Shown here one piece after another: positions 8,617-16,161 of a stretch of DNA of 64,000 nucleotides (positions are counted from its first letter, which is position 1; each line of letters opens with the position of its first letter). The notes beneath the pieces were generated by a model, which had not been told where the DNA came from, ran no database searches, and saw only the letters and a program-made list of their open reading frames with translations. A program made the position numbers and the translations under genes. The stretch comes from Novosphingobium sp. ERN07 (GTDB taxonomy: Bacteria; Pseudomonadota; Alphaproteobacteria; Sphingomonadales; Sphingomonadaceae), in contig NZ_JABAID010000004.1 in the NCBI RefSeq assembly GCF_012641335.1, forward strand, positions 119,111 through 183,110. Reading direction: 5' to 3'.

Positions 8617-9369
8617 CTACCAGACCGCTTCGGGATGAGCGCGGGGCAGGACCTGCATCGTCGCCAAGAGCACCGAAAGGTGCTCGCTATGCTGCCCGCT
8701 GCGTCCGCCAACGATAGGCCAGACCTTGCGCGGCAGCGCCAGTCCAGCCCGTTCAAGAATAGCCGAGACATCGCGTTCGAAGCCATAGCGCAAGGATTGA
8801 CGCAGCGGCACCAGGCCGCGCGCAGCACAGGCCGCCCAATCCCGATCATCGTGGAACAGGTCATTGACGAAGCGCCAGTGCCAATCGAGCGCTTCTGCCA
8901 TGCGCGCGCGGCTTTCCTCGGTGCCATCGCCCAATCGCTCCGCCCAGTCGGCGGCGAAATCAGCGTGATAGCGCAGTTCCTTTACCGCCTTTGCTGCGAT
9001 TTCAGCCAGACGCGCATCGGGCGATGCCGCCAGCGCCTCGTACAGCGCGCTGGCATAGGTGGCGAAAAACAGGTGGCGCACCACCGTGCGGGCGAAATCG
9101 CCATTGGGCTGTTCGGCCAGCAGGCAGTTGGCAAACTGCTCGGCGTTGCGGTGGAAGGCCAGGGCATCGGCATCGCGGCCGCCGCCTTCTACTTCACCGG
9201 CATAGTCCAGCAACAACGTCGCCTGCCCGATCAGGTCAAGCGCAAGGTTCGACAGGCCAAGGTCCACCTCGATCGTGGGGGCGTGGCCGCACCACTCGCA
9301 CAGGCGCTGGCCCAGGATCAGGCTGTCATCGCCAAGCTGCGTCAATGCGCGGAACAGGGAATGGTCCAT
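8617..9369 (-). CDS. paaC: Phenylacetyl-CoA epoxidase structural subunit PaaC
   Basis: The ferritin-like but non-catalytic partner of PaaA in the 1,2-phenylacetyl-CoA epoxidase. The 250-residue protein shows the family's DDSLILGQRLCEWCGHAP start, DLALDLIGQA-like helix (LALDLIGQATLLLDYAGE) and the C-terminal part ending in HPEAVW. It starts at the ATG at 9367-9369, 9 bases downstream of the paaB stop. Operon position between paaB and paaD matches the standard order. Confidence 0.94.
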   Translation of the reverse strand: MDHSLFRALTQLGDDSLILGQRLCEWCGHAPTIEVDLGLSNLALDLIGQATLLLDYAGEVEGGGRDADALAFHRNAEQFANCLLAEQPNGDFARTVVRHLFFATYASALYEALAASPDARLAEIAAKAVKELRYHADFAADWAERLGDGTEESRARMAEALDWHWRFVNDLFHDDRDWAACAARGLVPLRQSLRYGFERDVSAILERAGLALPRKVWPIVGGRSGQHSEHLSVLLATMQVLPRAHPEAVW

Positions 9370-9378
9370 CGCCGCGCC

Positions 9379-9660
9379 TCACATATGGTCCACGGCTTCA
9401 GGAAGCACGTAGAATGTCGGGTGGCGGTAGATCTTGCTGGCGGCGGGTTCGAACATCGCACCGTCCTGCGCCGGATCGGAGGCGACGATATCGCTGGAAC
9501 GCACGACCCAGATGCTCACCCCTTCGAGCCTGCGGGTATAGGTGTCGCGTGCATGGCGCAGCGCCATGTGCGCATCAGGCGCGTGTACTGATCCCGCGTG
9601 GCGATGGTCAAGCCCACCGCGGGCACGAATGAAAACTTCCCAGAGCGGCCAATCGTACAT
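9379..9660 (-). CDS. paaB: Phenylacetyl-CoA epoxidase subunit PaaB
   Basis: A small 93-residue subunit that bridges PaaAC heterotetramers. The sequence reads WPLWEVFIRARGGLDHRHAGS, ARDTYTRR, SIWVVRSSDI and ends YRHPTFYVLPEAVDHM, all family hallmarks. The start is set at the ATG at 9658-9660, preceded by GGGAGGATAGA, an excellent ribosome-binding site; the frame extends further upstream but that part overlaps paaA and is not PaaB. Confidence 0.95.
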   Translation of the reverse strand: MYDWPLWEVFIRARGGLDHRHAGSVHAPDAHMALRHARDTYTRRLEGVSIWVVRSSDIVASDPAQDGAMFEPAASKIYRHPTFYVLPEAVDHM

Positions 9661-9676
9661 TCTATCCTCCCGATAA

Positions 9677-10663
9677 TCAGGCGGCGACACGCGCGGCCCG
9701 CTTTGCCTCGAATGCGGCAGCAGCCTCACGCACCCAGGCGCCATTGGCCCAAGCGTCGCGGCGCGCAGTGATGCGTTCCTTGGCGGTCGGCCCTTCGCCG
9801 CGCACGACGGCGTAGAACTCGTCCCATTCGATCGCGCCAAAGTCGTAGTGGCCGCGCTGCTCGTTCCAGTTGAGATCAGGATCAGGGATAGTGAGGCCGA
9901 GCAATTCGGCCTGCGGGACCGTCGCATCGACAAACTTCTGGCGCAGTTGGTCGTTGGTCTCACGCTTGATTCGCCAGCGGATCGACTGGGCGCTGTTGGG
10001 CGAGTTTTCATCCGGCGGACCAAACATCATCAAGGCTGGCCACCACCAGCGATTGAGCGCATCCTGCGACATCGCCTTTTGCGCCGCCGTGCCTTTCGCC
10101 AGTGCCAGCAACAGGTCATAGCCCTGACGCTGGTGGAAGCTTTCCTCCTTGCATATCCGCACCATCGCGCGGGCATAAGGGCCATAGGAGGTGCGCTGCA
10201 GCGGCACCTGATTCATGATCGCCGCGCCATCGACCAGCCAGCCGATCGCGCCAATATCCGCCCAGTTAAGTGTCGGATAGTTGAAGATGGTTGAATACTT
10301 GGCGCGCCCCGAATGCAGTGCGTCGATCATTTCCTCGCGGCTGGTGCCAAGCGTTTCGGCCGCGCAGTAGAGGTACAAGCCGTGGCCGCCTTCGTCCTGA
10401 ATCTTTGCCAGCAGGATCGCCTTGCGCTGCAGGCTCGGCGCACGGGTCAGCCAGTTGCCTTCGGGGAGCATTCCCACAATCTCGCTATGTGCGTGCTGCG
10501 AGATCTGGCGCACCAGGGTGCGGCGATAGGCCTGGGGCATCCAGTCTTTCGGCTCAACGAATTCATCGGCGGCAACGCGCGCCTCGAACGCAGCGAGGCG
10601 CTCAGGATCTTCCTGCGCGCCGTCCTGAAGCGGCGAAACCTTGCCAAGTTCAGTCGTGTACAT
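9677..10663 (-). CDS. paaA: Phenylacetyl-CoA epoxidase catalytic subunit PaaA
   Basis: The di-iron oxygenase subunit that epoxidises the ring of phenylacetyl-CoA. The 328-residue ferritin-like protein shows the metal-ligand segments: Glu61 in QHAHSEIVG, Glu91 and His94 in KIQDEGGHG, and Glu173/Glu174 with His177 in [11 protein letters not shown] prefer the ATG at 10661-10663 ([10 protein letters not shown]), preceded by AGAGGGAA, over the alternative 7 codons upstream. First gene of paaABCDE; a TetR-type dyad lies 33 bases upstream. Confidence 0.96.
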   Translation of the reverse strand: MYTTELGKVSPLQDGAQEDPERLAAFEARVAADEFVEPKDWMPQAYRRTLVRQISQHAHSEIVGMLPEGNWLTRAPSLQRKAILLAKIQDEGGHGLYLYCAAETLGTSREEMIDALHSGRAKYSTIFNYPTLNWADIGAIGWLVDGAAIMNQVPLQRTSYGPYARAMVRICKEESFHQRQGYDLLLALAKGTAAQKAMSQDALNRWWWPALMMFGPPDENSPNSAQSIRWRIKRETNDQLRQKFVDATVPQAELLGLTIPDPDLNWNEQRGHYDFGAIEWDEFYAVVRGEGPTAKERITARRDAWANGAWVREAAAAFEAKRAARVAA

Positions 10664-10695
10664 CTGCTGATTCCCTCTGATCACGTTGGCTAACT

Positions 10696-10719
10696 TTCAT
10701 TGACCGACTGGTCAATGAA
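10696..10719 (-). promoter_or_regulatory. Dyad operator upstream of paaA (PaaR-like site)
   Basis: Arms TTCATTGACC and GGTCAATGAA are perfectly complementary around a 4-base centre GACT. It lies just upstream of the paaA ribosome-binding site, where a TetR repressor would block transcription. The TTGACC/GGTCAA arms resemble published PaaR-type operators and are related to, but spaced differently from, the mlr-region operators. Confidence 0.75.
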
Positions 10720-10737
10720 CATATTCCAGCCCCGCAA

Positions 10738-11114
10738 TTACCTCCCTGCCGCCCGTGCGCGAAGGGCCTTAGACTGCGCGATAACGTGCTGGTGGTCTTT
10801 CGCGCGCACCGTCACGCGGTAGATCCCGCTGCGCCCGCTAGTCGCGTCTTCCTGCGCCTAGGCCAGCAGAACCTCGACGGCGCTTGCCGGAACGAGGAAA
10901 ATGATCCACGCCGATTGCGCGATGCTGGCCGCGTTACGGCTGTTGCAGGCATAGGCAAGGGCGTTGTCGCCGATCTGGGAATAGCCGGACCGGGCGGCGC
11001 CACGACCCGCAAACCCCACGCCGGTCCGGTGCCTTCACGCGAGAACAGGGCCTGCGCTACATTCAGTGCGAGCGCGGCATTGCCCCCATCACTCGCTTGG
11101 GCGTCCGCCTCCAT
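10738..11114 (-). pseudogene. paaI: Hydroxyphenylacetyl-CoA thioesterase PaaI, broken
   Basis: A decayed hotdog thioesterase lies on the minus strand upstream of paaA. It starts with an ATG at 11112-11114 and reads a PaaI-like N-terminus (ALNVAQALFSREGTGPAWGL). The frame then breaks; a second frame continues with IGDNALAYACNSRNAASIAQ and IIFLVPASAVEVLLA, hits an in-frame stop, and resumes SGRSGIYRVTVRAKD before the final TAA at 10738. The catalytic middle (the GHGGxxFxLAD region of PaaI) is deleted. At about 377 bases it is shorter than the usual 420. PaaI normally rescues CoA stalled on dead-end intermediates, so its loss may be tolerated. Confidence 0.75.
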
Positions 11115-11179
11115 CTCTTACTCCCAGTTCCAATCTCGATTCATCGCCACAGCTATCGGCAAAAAAGCCGCTTGCCAAT

Positions 11180-11203
11180 AATTAACCGTCTGGGCAGTTA
11201 ATT
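11180..11203 (+). promoter_or_regulatory. Imperfect dyad upstream of paaG
   Basis: The outer arms AATTAAC and GTTAATT are complementary, with an ACCGTCTGGGCAG-like centre resembling the centre of the paaA operator (ACCGACTGGTCA). It sits 33 bases before the paaG start and is a reasonable second binding site for the TetR protein encoded at 6458. The match is imperfect. Confidence 0.5.
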
Positions 11204-11235
11204 TAACTCAAGCGATTCGAGAGTGGGAGAGACGG

Positions 11236-12027
11236 ATGGAATTCGAGACCATCGCGCTGGCGATCGAAGGAGGCGTGGCACGCATCACGCTGAACCGTCC
11301 GGACCGGCTCAACAGCTTTACGGTCCAGATGCATGAGGAACTGAGCGCAGCGCTCGACTGGATCGATGGCGACAAATCAGTGCGCTGCCTGCTGCTCAAC
11401 GGAGCCGGGCGCGGGTTTTGCGCAGGCCAGGACTTGTCAGATCCGGCAGTGGCGCCGGGCGGCGAGGCGGTCGATCTCGGTATCGCGGTAGAACGCCATT
11501 ACTCCCCACTGGTGCGCCGTCTTGCGACGATGGAATTGCCGGTGATCTGCGCGGTCAACGGCGTGGCAGCCGGTGCCGGCGCGAATATCGCCTTCGCCTG
11601 CGACATCGTGATTGCTGCGCGCAGTGCGAAGTTCATCCAGTCGTTCGCCAATATCGGTCTGATCCCGGATTCAGGCGGCACTTGGGTGCTGCCCCGCCTT
11701 GCCGGACAGGCGCGGGCCCTAGGCTTGGCCCTCACCGGCGATCCCCTCCCCGCCGAGCGCGCAGAGGCTTGGGGCATGATCTGGAAATGCGTCGATGATG
11801 AAGCGCTGATGGACGAGGCGGGCACGCTGGCCGCGCGCTTTGCCCAAGGGGCGACCCGCGGCCTCGCTGCCACAAAGCAGGCGCTGCGCAGTTCGTTTGG
11901 GCGTTCGCTCGGCGAGGCGCTCGATCTCGAGCGCGACCTGATGCGCGAGCTTGGCCAAAGCGTCGACTATCAGGAAGGCGTCGCCGCCTTCACCGAAAAG
12001 CGCCGCCCGGTTTTCGCCGGCCGCTGA
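11236..12027 (+). CDS. paaG: 1,2-epoxyphenylacetyl-CoA isomerase PaaG
   Basis: A 263-residue crotonase-fold enzyme that converts ring-1,2-epoxyphenylacetyl-CoA to oxepin-CoA and also shifts double bonds in the later beta-oxidation. Visible features are GRGFCAGQDLSDP (59-70), the oxyanion-hole region NGVAAGAGAN (108-117) and the catalytic Asp145 in GLIPDSGGTW, which replaces the Glu of true hydratases and is diagnostic for PaaG. The ATG follows GGGAGAGACGG. Divergent from the paaI/paaABCDE side and followed 30 bases later by paaZ. Confidence 0.94.
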   Translation: MEFETIALAIEGGVARITLNRPDRLNSFTVQMHEELSAALDWIDGDKSVRCLLLNGAGRGFCAGQDLSDPAVAPGGEAVDLGIAVERHYSPLVRRLATMELPVICAVNGVAAGAGANIAFACDIVIAARSAKFIQSFANIGLIPDSGGTWVLPRLAGQARALGLALTGDPLPAERAEAWGMIWKCVDDEALMDEAGTLAARFAQGATRGLAATKQALRSSFGRSLGEALDLERDLMRELGQSVDYQEGVAAFTEKRRPVFAGR

Positions 12028-12057
12028 CCGTCACAAATTCCAGCTTTCGGAGCTACC

Positions 12058-14082
12058 ATGACCACACGACTGCAGAACTACTTCGCTGACCGGTGGGTCG
12101 ATGGCACCGGCGCCGGTCAGCCCGTGCGCTCAGCGCTCGACGGGCAAGCAGTAGCCCTTGCGGGCAGCGAGGGGATCGATTTTGCAGCCATGCTCGATCA
12201 CGCCCGCAGTATCGGTAGCCCGGCGCTGCGCGCCATGAACTTTCACCAGCGCGCCGGGATCATTAAGGCGTTGGGGCAGGCAATCATCGAGCGCAAGGAA
12301 GAACTTTACGCTCTGTCCGCGCAGACTGGTGCCACCCGCGCCGATAGTTGGATCGACATCGAAGGCGGCGCGGGCACCCTCTTCACCACGGCCTCCAAGG
12401 GGCGGCGCGAGCTGCCGGATGATGTCATCATCGTCGATGGCGATTTGGAAGCGATCGGCAAGACCGGAAGCTTTGCCGGGCAGCACATCTACACCTCGCT
12501 GCAGGGTGCGGCGCTACACATCAATGCTTTCAACTTCCCCGTTTGGGGAATGCTCGAAAAGCTGGGACCGGCTCTGATGGCAGGCATGGCGGTGATCGTG
12601 AAGCCCGCCACGGCCACCGCGCCGCTGGCAGAGCACGCGGTGCGGATCATGATCGAGGCAGGTGTGCTGCCTGCGGGCGCATTGCAGCTGGTTGTCGGCG
12701 CTATCGGTGACATTTTCGATCACTTGACATGTCAAGACGTGGTCTCGTTCACCGGTTCTGCGGAGACGGCGATCAAGCTGCAGAGTCACCCCGTTATGGC
12801 GCGCAATGCGGTGCGGTTTGTGGCGGAGCGGGATTCGCTCAACGCCTCGATCCTTGCTCCGGACGCTGCCGTGGGTAGCCCGGAATTCGACCTCTTCGTC
12901 AAGGAAGTGGTCAAGGAAATGACCGTCAAGGCCGGGCAGAAATGCACCGCGATTCGGCGCGCCTTCGTGCCGCGCGCGCTGCTGGATGCCGCGCAGGCTG
13001 CACTGACCGAACGCCTTTCCGGCGTGATCGTGGGTGATCCGGCGCGCGAAGGCGTGCACATGGGTGCACTCGTCAGCCTGGCCCAGCGCGAGGACGTGCG
13101 CGCAAAGGCCCGCGCCCTGGCGCAGGAATGCGATCTGGTGTTCGGCGCAATCGACGACGTCGAGGCGCTCGGCGACGCACAAAATGGCGCGTTCCAGTCT
13201 CCCTTGCTGTTCCGGCATGACCGGCCGTGGGAGGCGCAGGCCGTCCACGATGTCGAGGCCTTCGGCCCGGTCTGTACGCTGATGCCCTATGATACCGAGC
13301 AAGACGCGATCGCGCTCGCTAATCGCGGGCTTGGCTCGCTGGCGCTATCGGTATTCACCCACGATGCCGAAATGGTGCGCCGCTTCGTGCTTGGTGCTGG
13401 TGCCTTCCACGGCCGTATGGTGTTCGTGGACCGCGACAGCGCGCGGGAATCGACCGGTCACGGCTCGCCCCTGCCGATGCTGATCCACGGCGGCCCCGGC
13501 CGGGCTGGCGGCGGCGAGGAACTGGGCGGGGTGCGTAACGTGAAGCACTATATGCAGCGCAGCGCCGTGCAGGGCCATCCGCGCGTGCTTTCCGCACTGA
13601 TCCGGCAATGGCTGCCCGGCGCACCGCAGCCGGTCGGCGCTGATCACCCCTTCCGCAAGCGACTGGGCGAACTGGAACTGGGCTACACCCTGCACACCGC
13701 CTCGCGCACGATCACGCTGGAGGATATCGAGCATTTCGCCGCCTATACCGGCGACAACTTCTACGCCCACATGGACGAGGTGGCCGCCGCCGCCAGCCCG
13801 ATCTTCGGCGGGCGCGTAGCCCATGGCTACCTGATCCTGTCGTTCGCGGCCGGGCTGTTCGTCGATCCCGCGCCAGGTCCGGTGCTCGCCAATTTCGGAC
13901 TGGAGCACCTGCGCTTCATCAAGCCGGTGAAACCGGGCACCAGCATCAAGGTGGCCCTTACCGCCAAGGCCAAGTCGCTGCGCACGCCAACCATGGGCGA
14001 AATGCGCTGGGCGGTGGCAGTCACCAACGGCGATGACGAACTGGTCGCAACCTACGACCTTCTGACCATGAACGCCGTTTGA
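12058..14082 (+). CDS. paaZ: Bifunctional oxepin-CoA hydrolase / semialdehyde dehydrogenase PaaZ
   Basis: PaaZ opens the oxepin-CoA ring and oxidises the resulting aldehyde to 3-oxo-5,6-dehydrosuberyl-CoA. The 674-residue fusion has an N-terminal aldehyde dehydrogenase with Glu257 (FVAERDS) and nucleophile Cys296 (KAGQKCTAIRR), and a C-terminal MaoC-type hydratase with Asp566 and His571 in TGDNFYAHMD and the GGRVAHGYL motif. Both active sites are intact, so the reactive aldehyde can be channelled rather than lost. Starts with ATG 30 bases after paaG and is followed by a small EthD gene. Confidence 0.96.
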   Translation: MTTRLQNYFADRWVDGTGAGQPVRSALDGQAVALAGSEGIDFAAMLDHARSIGSPALRAMNFHQRAGIIKALGQAIIERKEELYALSAQTGATRADSWIDIEGGAGTLFTTASKGRRELPDDVIIVDGDLEAIGKTGSFAGQHIYTSLQGAALHINAFNFPVWGMLEKLGPALMAGMAVIVKPATATAPLAEHAVRIMIEAGVLPAGALQLVVGAIGDIFDHLTCQDVVSFTGSAETAIKLQSHPVMARNAVRFVAERDSLNASILAPDAAVGSPEFDLFVKEVVKEMTVKAGQKCTAIRRAFVPRALLDAAQAALTERLSGVIVGDPAREGVHMGALVSLAQREDVRAKARALAQECDLVFGAIDDVEALGDAQNGAFQSPLLFRHDRPWEAQAVHDVEAFGPVCTLMPYDTEQDAIALANRGLGSLALSVFTHDAEMVRRFVLGAGAFHGRMVFVDRDSARESTGHGSPLPMLIHGGPGRAGGGEELGGVRNVKHYMQRSAVQGHPRVLSALIRQWLPGAPQPVGADHPFRKRLGELELGYTLHTASRTITLEDIEHFAAYTGDNFYAHMDEVAAAASPIFGGRVAHGYLILSFAAGLFVDPAPGPVLANFGLEHLRFIKPVKPGTSIKVALTAKAKSLRTPTMGEMRWAVAVTNGDDELVATYDLLTMNAV

Positions 14083-14094
14083 GGAGAACCCAGC

Positions 14095-14394
14095 ATGACA
14101 ATGACCCTGATGGCGCTTTACGCCCAGCCCGCCGATCCCGAAGCCTTCGACCGTCACTACACCGAAGTGCACACGCCGTTGGTGGAGAAAATCCCCGGGC
14201 TTGAGGCCCTGCGCGTCAACAAGGTGCGCCGCAAACTGATGGGCGATACCGAACTCTACCAGATCGCTGAAATGGACTTTGCCGACAAGGCGGCCTTTGG
14301 CGGGGCCATGAGCTCGGCCGAAAACCAGGCTGCAGGCGCCGACCTTGCGGGCTTTGCCAAGGGCATCGTCACGCTGCTGGTAGTTGAACGCTAG
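14095..14394 (+). CDS. EthD-family small protein
   Basis: A 99-residue protein of the dimeric alpha/beta-barrel EthD family: MALYAQPADPEAFDRHYTEVHTPLVEKIPGL is the family signature, with a conserved His in the HTP motif. Members degrade or bind small metabolites, but the role of those found beside paa genes is not established. It sits 12 bases after paaZ behind GAGGAGAACC, so it is co-transcribed with paaG-paaZ. Confidence 0.85.
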   Translation: MTMTLMALYAQPADPEAFDRHYTEVHTPLVEKIPGLEALRVNKVRRKLMGDTELYQIAEMDFADKAAFGGAMSSAENQAAGADLAGFAKGIVTLLVVER

Positions 14395-14395
14395 G

Positions 14396-14838
14396 TCCGG
14401 CCGCGTCCGGGGCGCGGCGCGCCCGCCAGCGCCCCGGGCTTTCTCCGCAGTAGCGCACGAAGGCCCGGTTGAAGGCTGCTTCGGAACCATAGCCGACCGG
14501 CACAGCAATGATCTTGACCGTGTAATCCTCGCGCTCGCGTATTTCCGCCGCCATATCTATTCGCAGCGCGGTCAGGCATAGCAGCGGCGGCACGCCGACC
14601 AGATCGGCATGCGTTTGCCGCACGGCGGATTGATCAAGGTGTTCTGACGCGTCAGCCACTTCCAGCACGAGCAAGTCTCCCCGACGCGCAATCCACCGCG
14701 ACGTTGCATCAGACTCGTCATGCGCAACTTGGGCGACCGCCCAGAACGATTAAGGCAGGACGTTGGCCAAAAGCGGCACACAGCCGACCAGGAATTACAG
14801 CTAATCGGGCATCTCCCGAACCTACATGTCCAGCGCAA
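14396..14838 (-). pseudogene. AraC-family regulator, decayed
   Basis: The C-terminal helix-turn-helix of an AraC regulator is readable on the minus strand: ADLVGVPPLLCLTALRIDMA, then KIIAVPVGYGSEAAFNRAF and the end YCGESPGRWR. Upstream, the cupin/arm domain is broken over several frames with stops. It probably accompanied the paa module at its origin and has been lost. Confidence 0.65.
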
Positions 14839-15444
14839 GAAGAGTGCGAGTTCCGCCGGGAGTTCGCGATATCTCCTCGAAGGCGAAGGCCTTGCGGCCG
14901 TCGATTCCGATGCAGCTGCCAGTTGTCACCAGGGCCGGCGGCCAGTCCGCGATCCGCACTCACATCGGCCCTTACGAACCAGAAAGAACCACCTGAGCAC
15001 AAAATGCTTGAAGTGCGCGCGCTCCCAACTACGCGACAACAACCTGGTCGAGAACTCGAATCTTCCTGTGCGACGAGGCAAGCGGGAAATTCAGCGCTTC
15101 AAGTCCCAGGGACAAGCCCAGCGTTTCATTTCCATCCACTCAGCAAACAACTACAAATTCAACATGCTGTGTTACCTGAGCTCCAGACAGGCCATCCGGA
15201 CCTTCCAATGCGCTTCCATGGCGGAATGGAATGTTGCGACCTCCGCTGCAGCGTGAAATCGAGACCTGCTGGCTCGGCGCGCATTCGCGAAGTTACCCTC
15301 ACAGTAACACCGACAGATCTTCTGACTAGTTTTACTGCTGCGCGAATGGGGTGGCTCTCAATCCCTAGCTCAGCGATGCCCAAGTTTAGTTCAGGTTATC
15401 AGGCCAGTTCACCGAGTTCCGATAACCGCCCCATCGAGTGTCCA
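14839..15444. other. Intergenic region with decayed sequence
   Basis: No intact gene is visible between the AraC relic and the TetR gene. The stretch holds the right copy of the degenerate repeat (15134-15308). The long frames crossing it differ in all three phases and match no family I recognise. Confidence 0.5.
15134..15308 (+). repeat. Degenerate direct repeat, right copy (flanks paa module)
   Basis: Counterpart of 6136-6315 in the same orientation. In the frame of MAEWNVATSAAA this copy also reads RQAIRTFQCAS upstream, so the conserved frame continues on both sides. Here a TGA follows SAAA and TAA replaces a Tyr codon of the left copy near 15304. Together the copies bracket the 8.5-kb paa module. 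Confidence 0.7.
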
Positions 15445-16047
15445 TCAATCGACATCAACGGTTTGGATGCCGCCAAGCACGAAATCACGTACAAGATCGG
15501 CAAGTTGCTCTAACTTAAGCTTCCCGTCTGGATTGTACCAAGTGTAGGTCCAGTTGATTGTACCGTAGATGAGCAATGTTATAGGTGTCCGAAAATCTGC
15601 AGCCTCGGCAATGTCCGGTCTGATCTTGACGACGATTGCCGTCAGAAGTTTAACCGGCACGTCTTCAATCGCGCGCAACTCTTTTTGCTGATCGCCGGTC
15701 AAAACTGTCATTTCATTGAACAAAATCGGGTAGTTTATGCGATAGTCATCATAGATACGCAAGCATTCGAGAATAAATTTGTACAGCGAGACCTCAGGAG
15801 CGAGCCCCTCGATATCGATCGCTCCAAGGCGAGCTCGAACCTCCACCAGAAAGTCCCGCAGCAGTGTGAAGAGAATGTCTTCTTTGGTCGGGAAATAATG
15901 ATAGATCCAAGCCTTGGAGGCGCCACAGGCTGAAGAAAGCTCAGAGATCGAGGTTTTCGCAAAGCCCTGCCTTGCGAAGAGGCCCGAAGCAGTATCAAGG
16001 ATCAAGCGCTTCTTATCTTCATGATCCTTAGCGCGCACTCCGACCAT
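15445..16047 (-). CDS. TetR-family regulator, likely master regulator of the mlr region
   Basis: A 200-residue TetR/AcrR repressor with the N-terminal helix-turn-helix LILDTASGLFARQGF and SISELSSACGASKAWIYHYFPTKEDIL (about 12-58), and a C-terminal ligand-binding domain that includes YGTINWTYTWYNPDG. It resembles the PaaR-like protein at 6458-7045 along its whole length, suggesting related acyl-CoA ligands. It stands at the left end of the degradative region where seven near-identical ~22-bp operators occur and is the only other TetR in the window, so it is the leading candidate to bind them (inference). The ATG at 16045-16047 is preceded by GGAGATGACAGGCT. Confidence 0.88.
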   Translation of the reverse strand: MVGVRAKDHEDKKRLILDTASGLFARQGFAKTSISELSSACGASKAWIYHYFPTKEDILFTLLRDFLVEVRARLGAIDIEGLAPEVSLYKFILECLRIYDDYRINYPILFNEMTVLTGDQQKELRAIEDVPVKLLTAIVVKIRPDIAEAADFRTPITLLIYGTINWTYTWYNPDGKLKLEQLADLVRDFVLGGIQTVDVD

Positions 16048-16097
16048 AGCCTGTCATCTCCGCCGCTGCATCGCATCGACCTTAAGCCGGGTAGATC

Positions 16098-16148
16098 GGA
16101 TATCAAGCGGGGATCCCAGCCTTATCCCCGGTACCGGGGATGATATCC
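16098..16148. promoter_or_regulatory. Nested palindromes between tetR and TonB receptor gene
   Basis: An 18-bp perfect palindrome ATCCCCGGTACCGGGGAT (16124-16141) is enclosed by an outer inverted repeat GGATATCA (16098-16105) and TGATATCC (16141-16148). It lies upstream of the TetR start and downstream of the TonB receptor stop, so it could be an autoregulatory operator or a terminator; there is no U-tract. Confidence 0.5.
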
Positions 16149-16161
16149 GCGCCCGTGGCAA

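Noticed and set aside
8599..9591. 330-codon plus-strand frame
   Set aside because: Shadow of paaC and paaB, both clearly coding on the minus strand.
13345..14508. 387-codon minus-strand frame
   Set aside because: Antisense to the hydratase half of paaZ and to the EthD gene; His-, Gly- and Arg-rich artefact of GC-rich codons.
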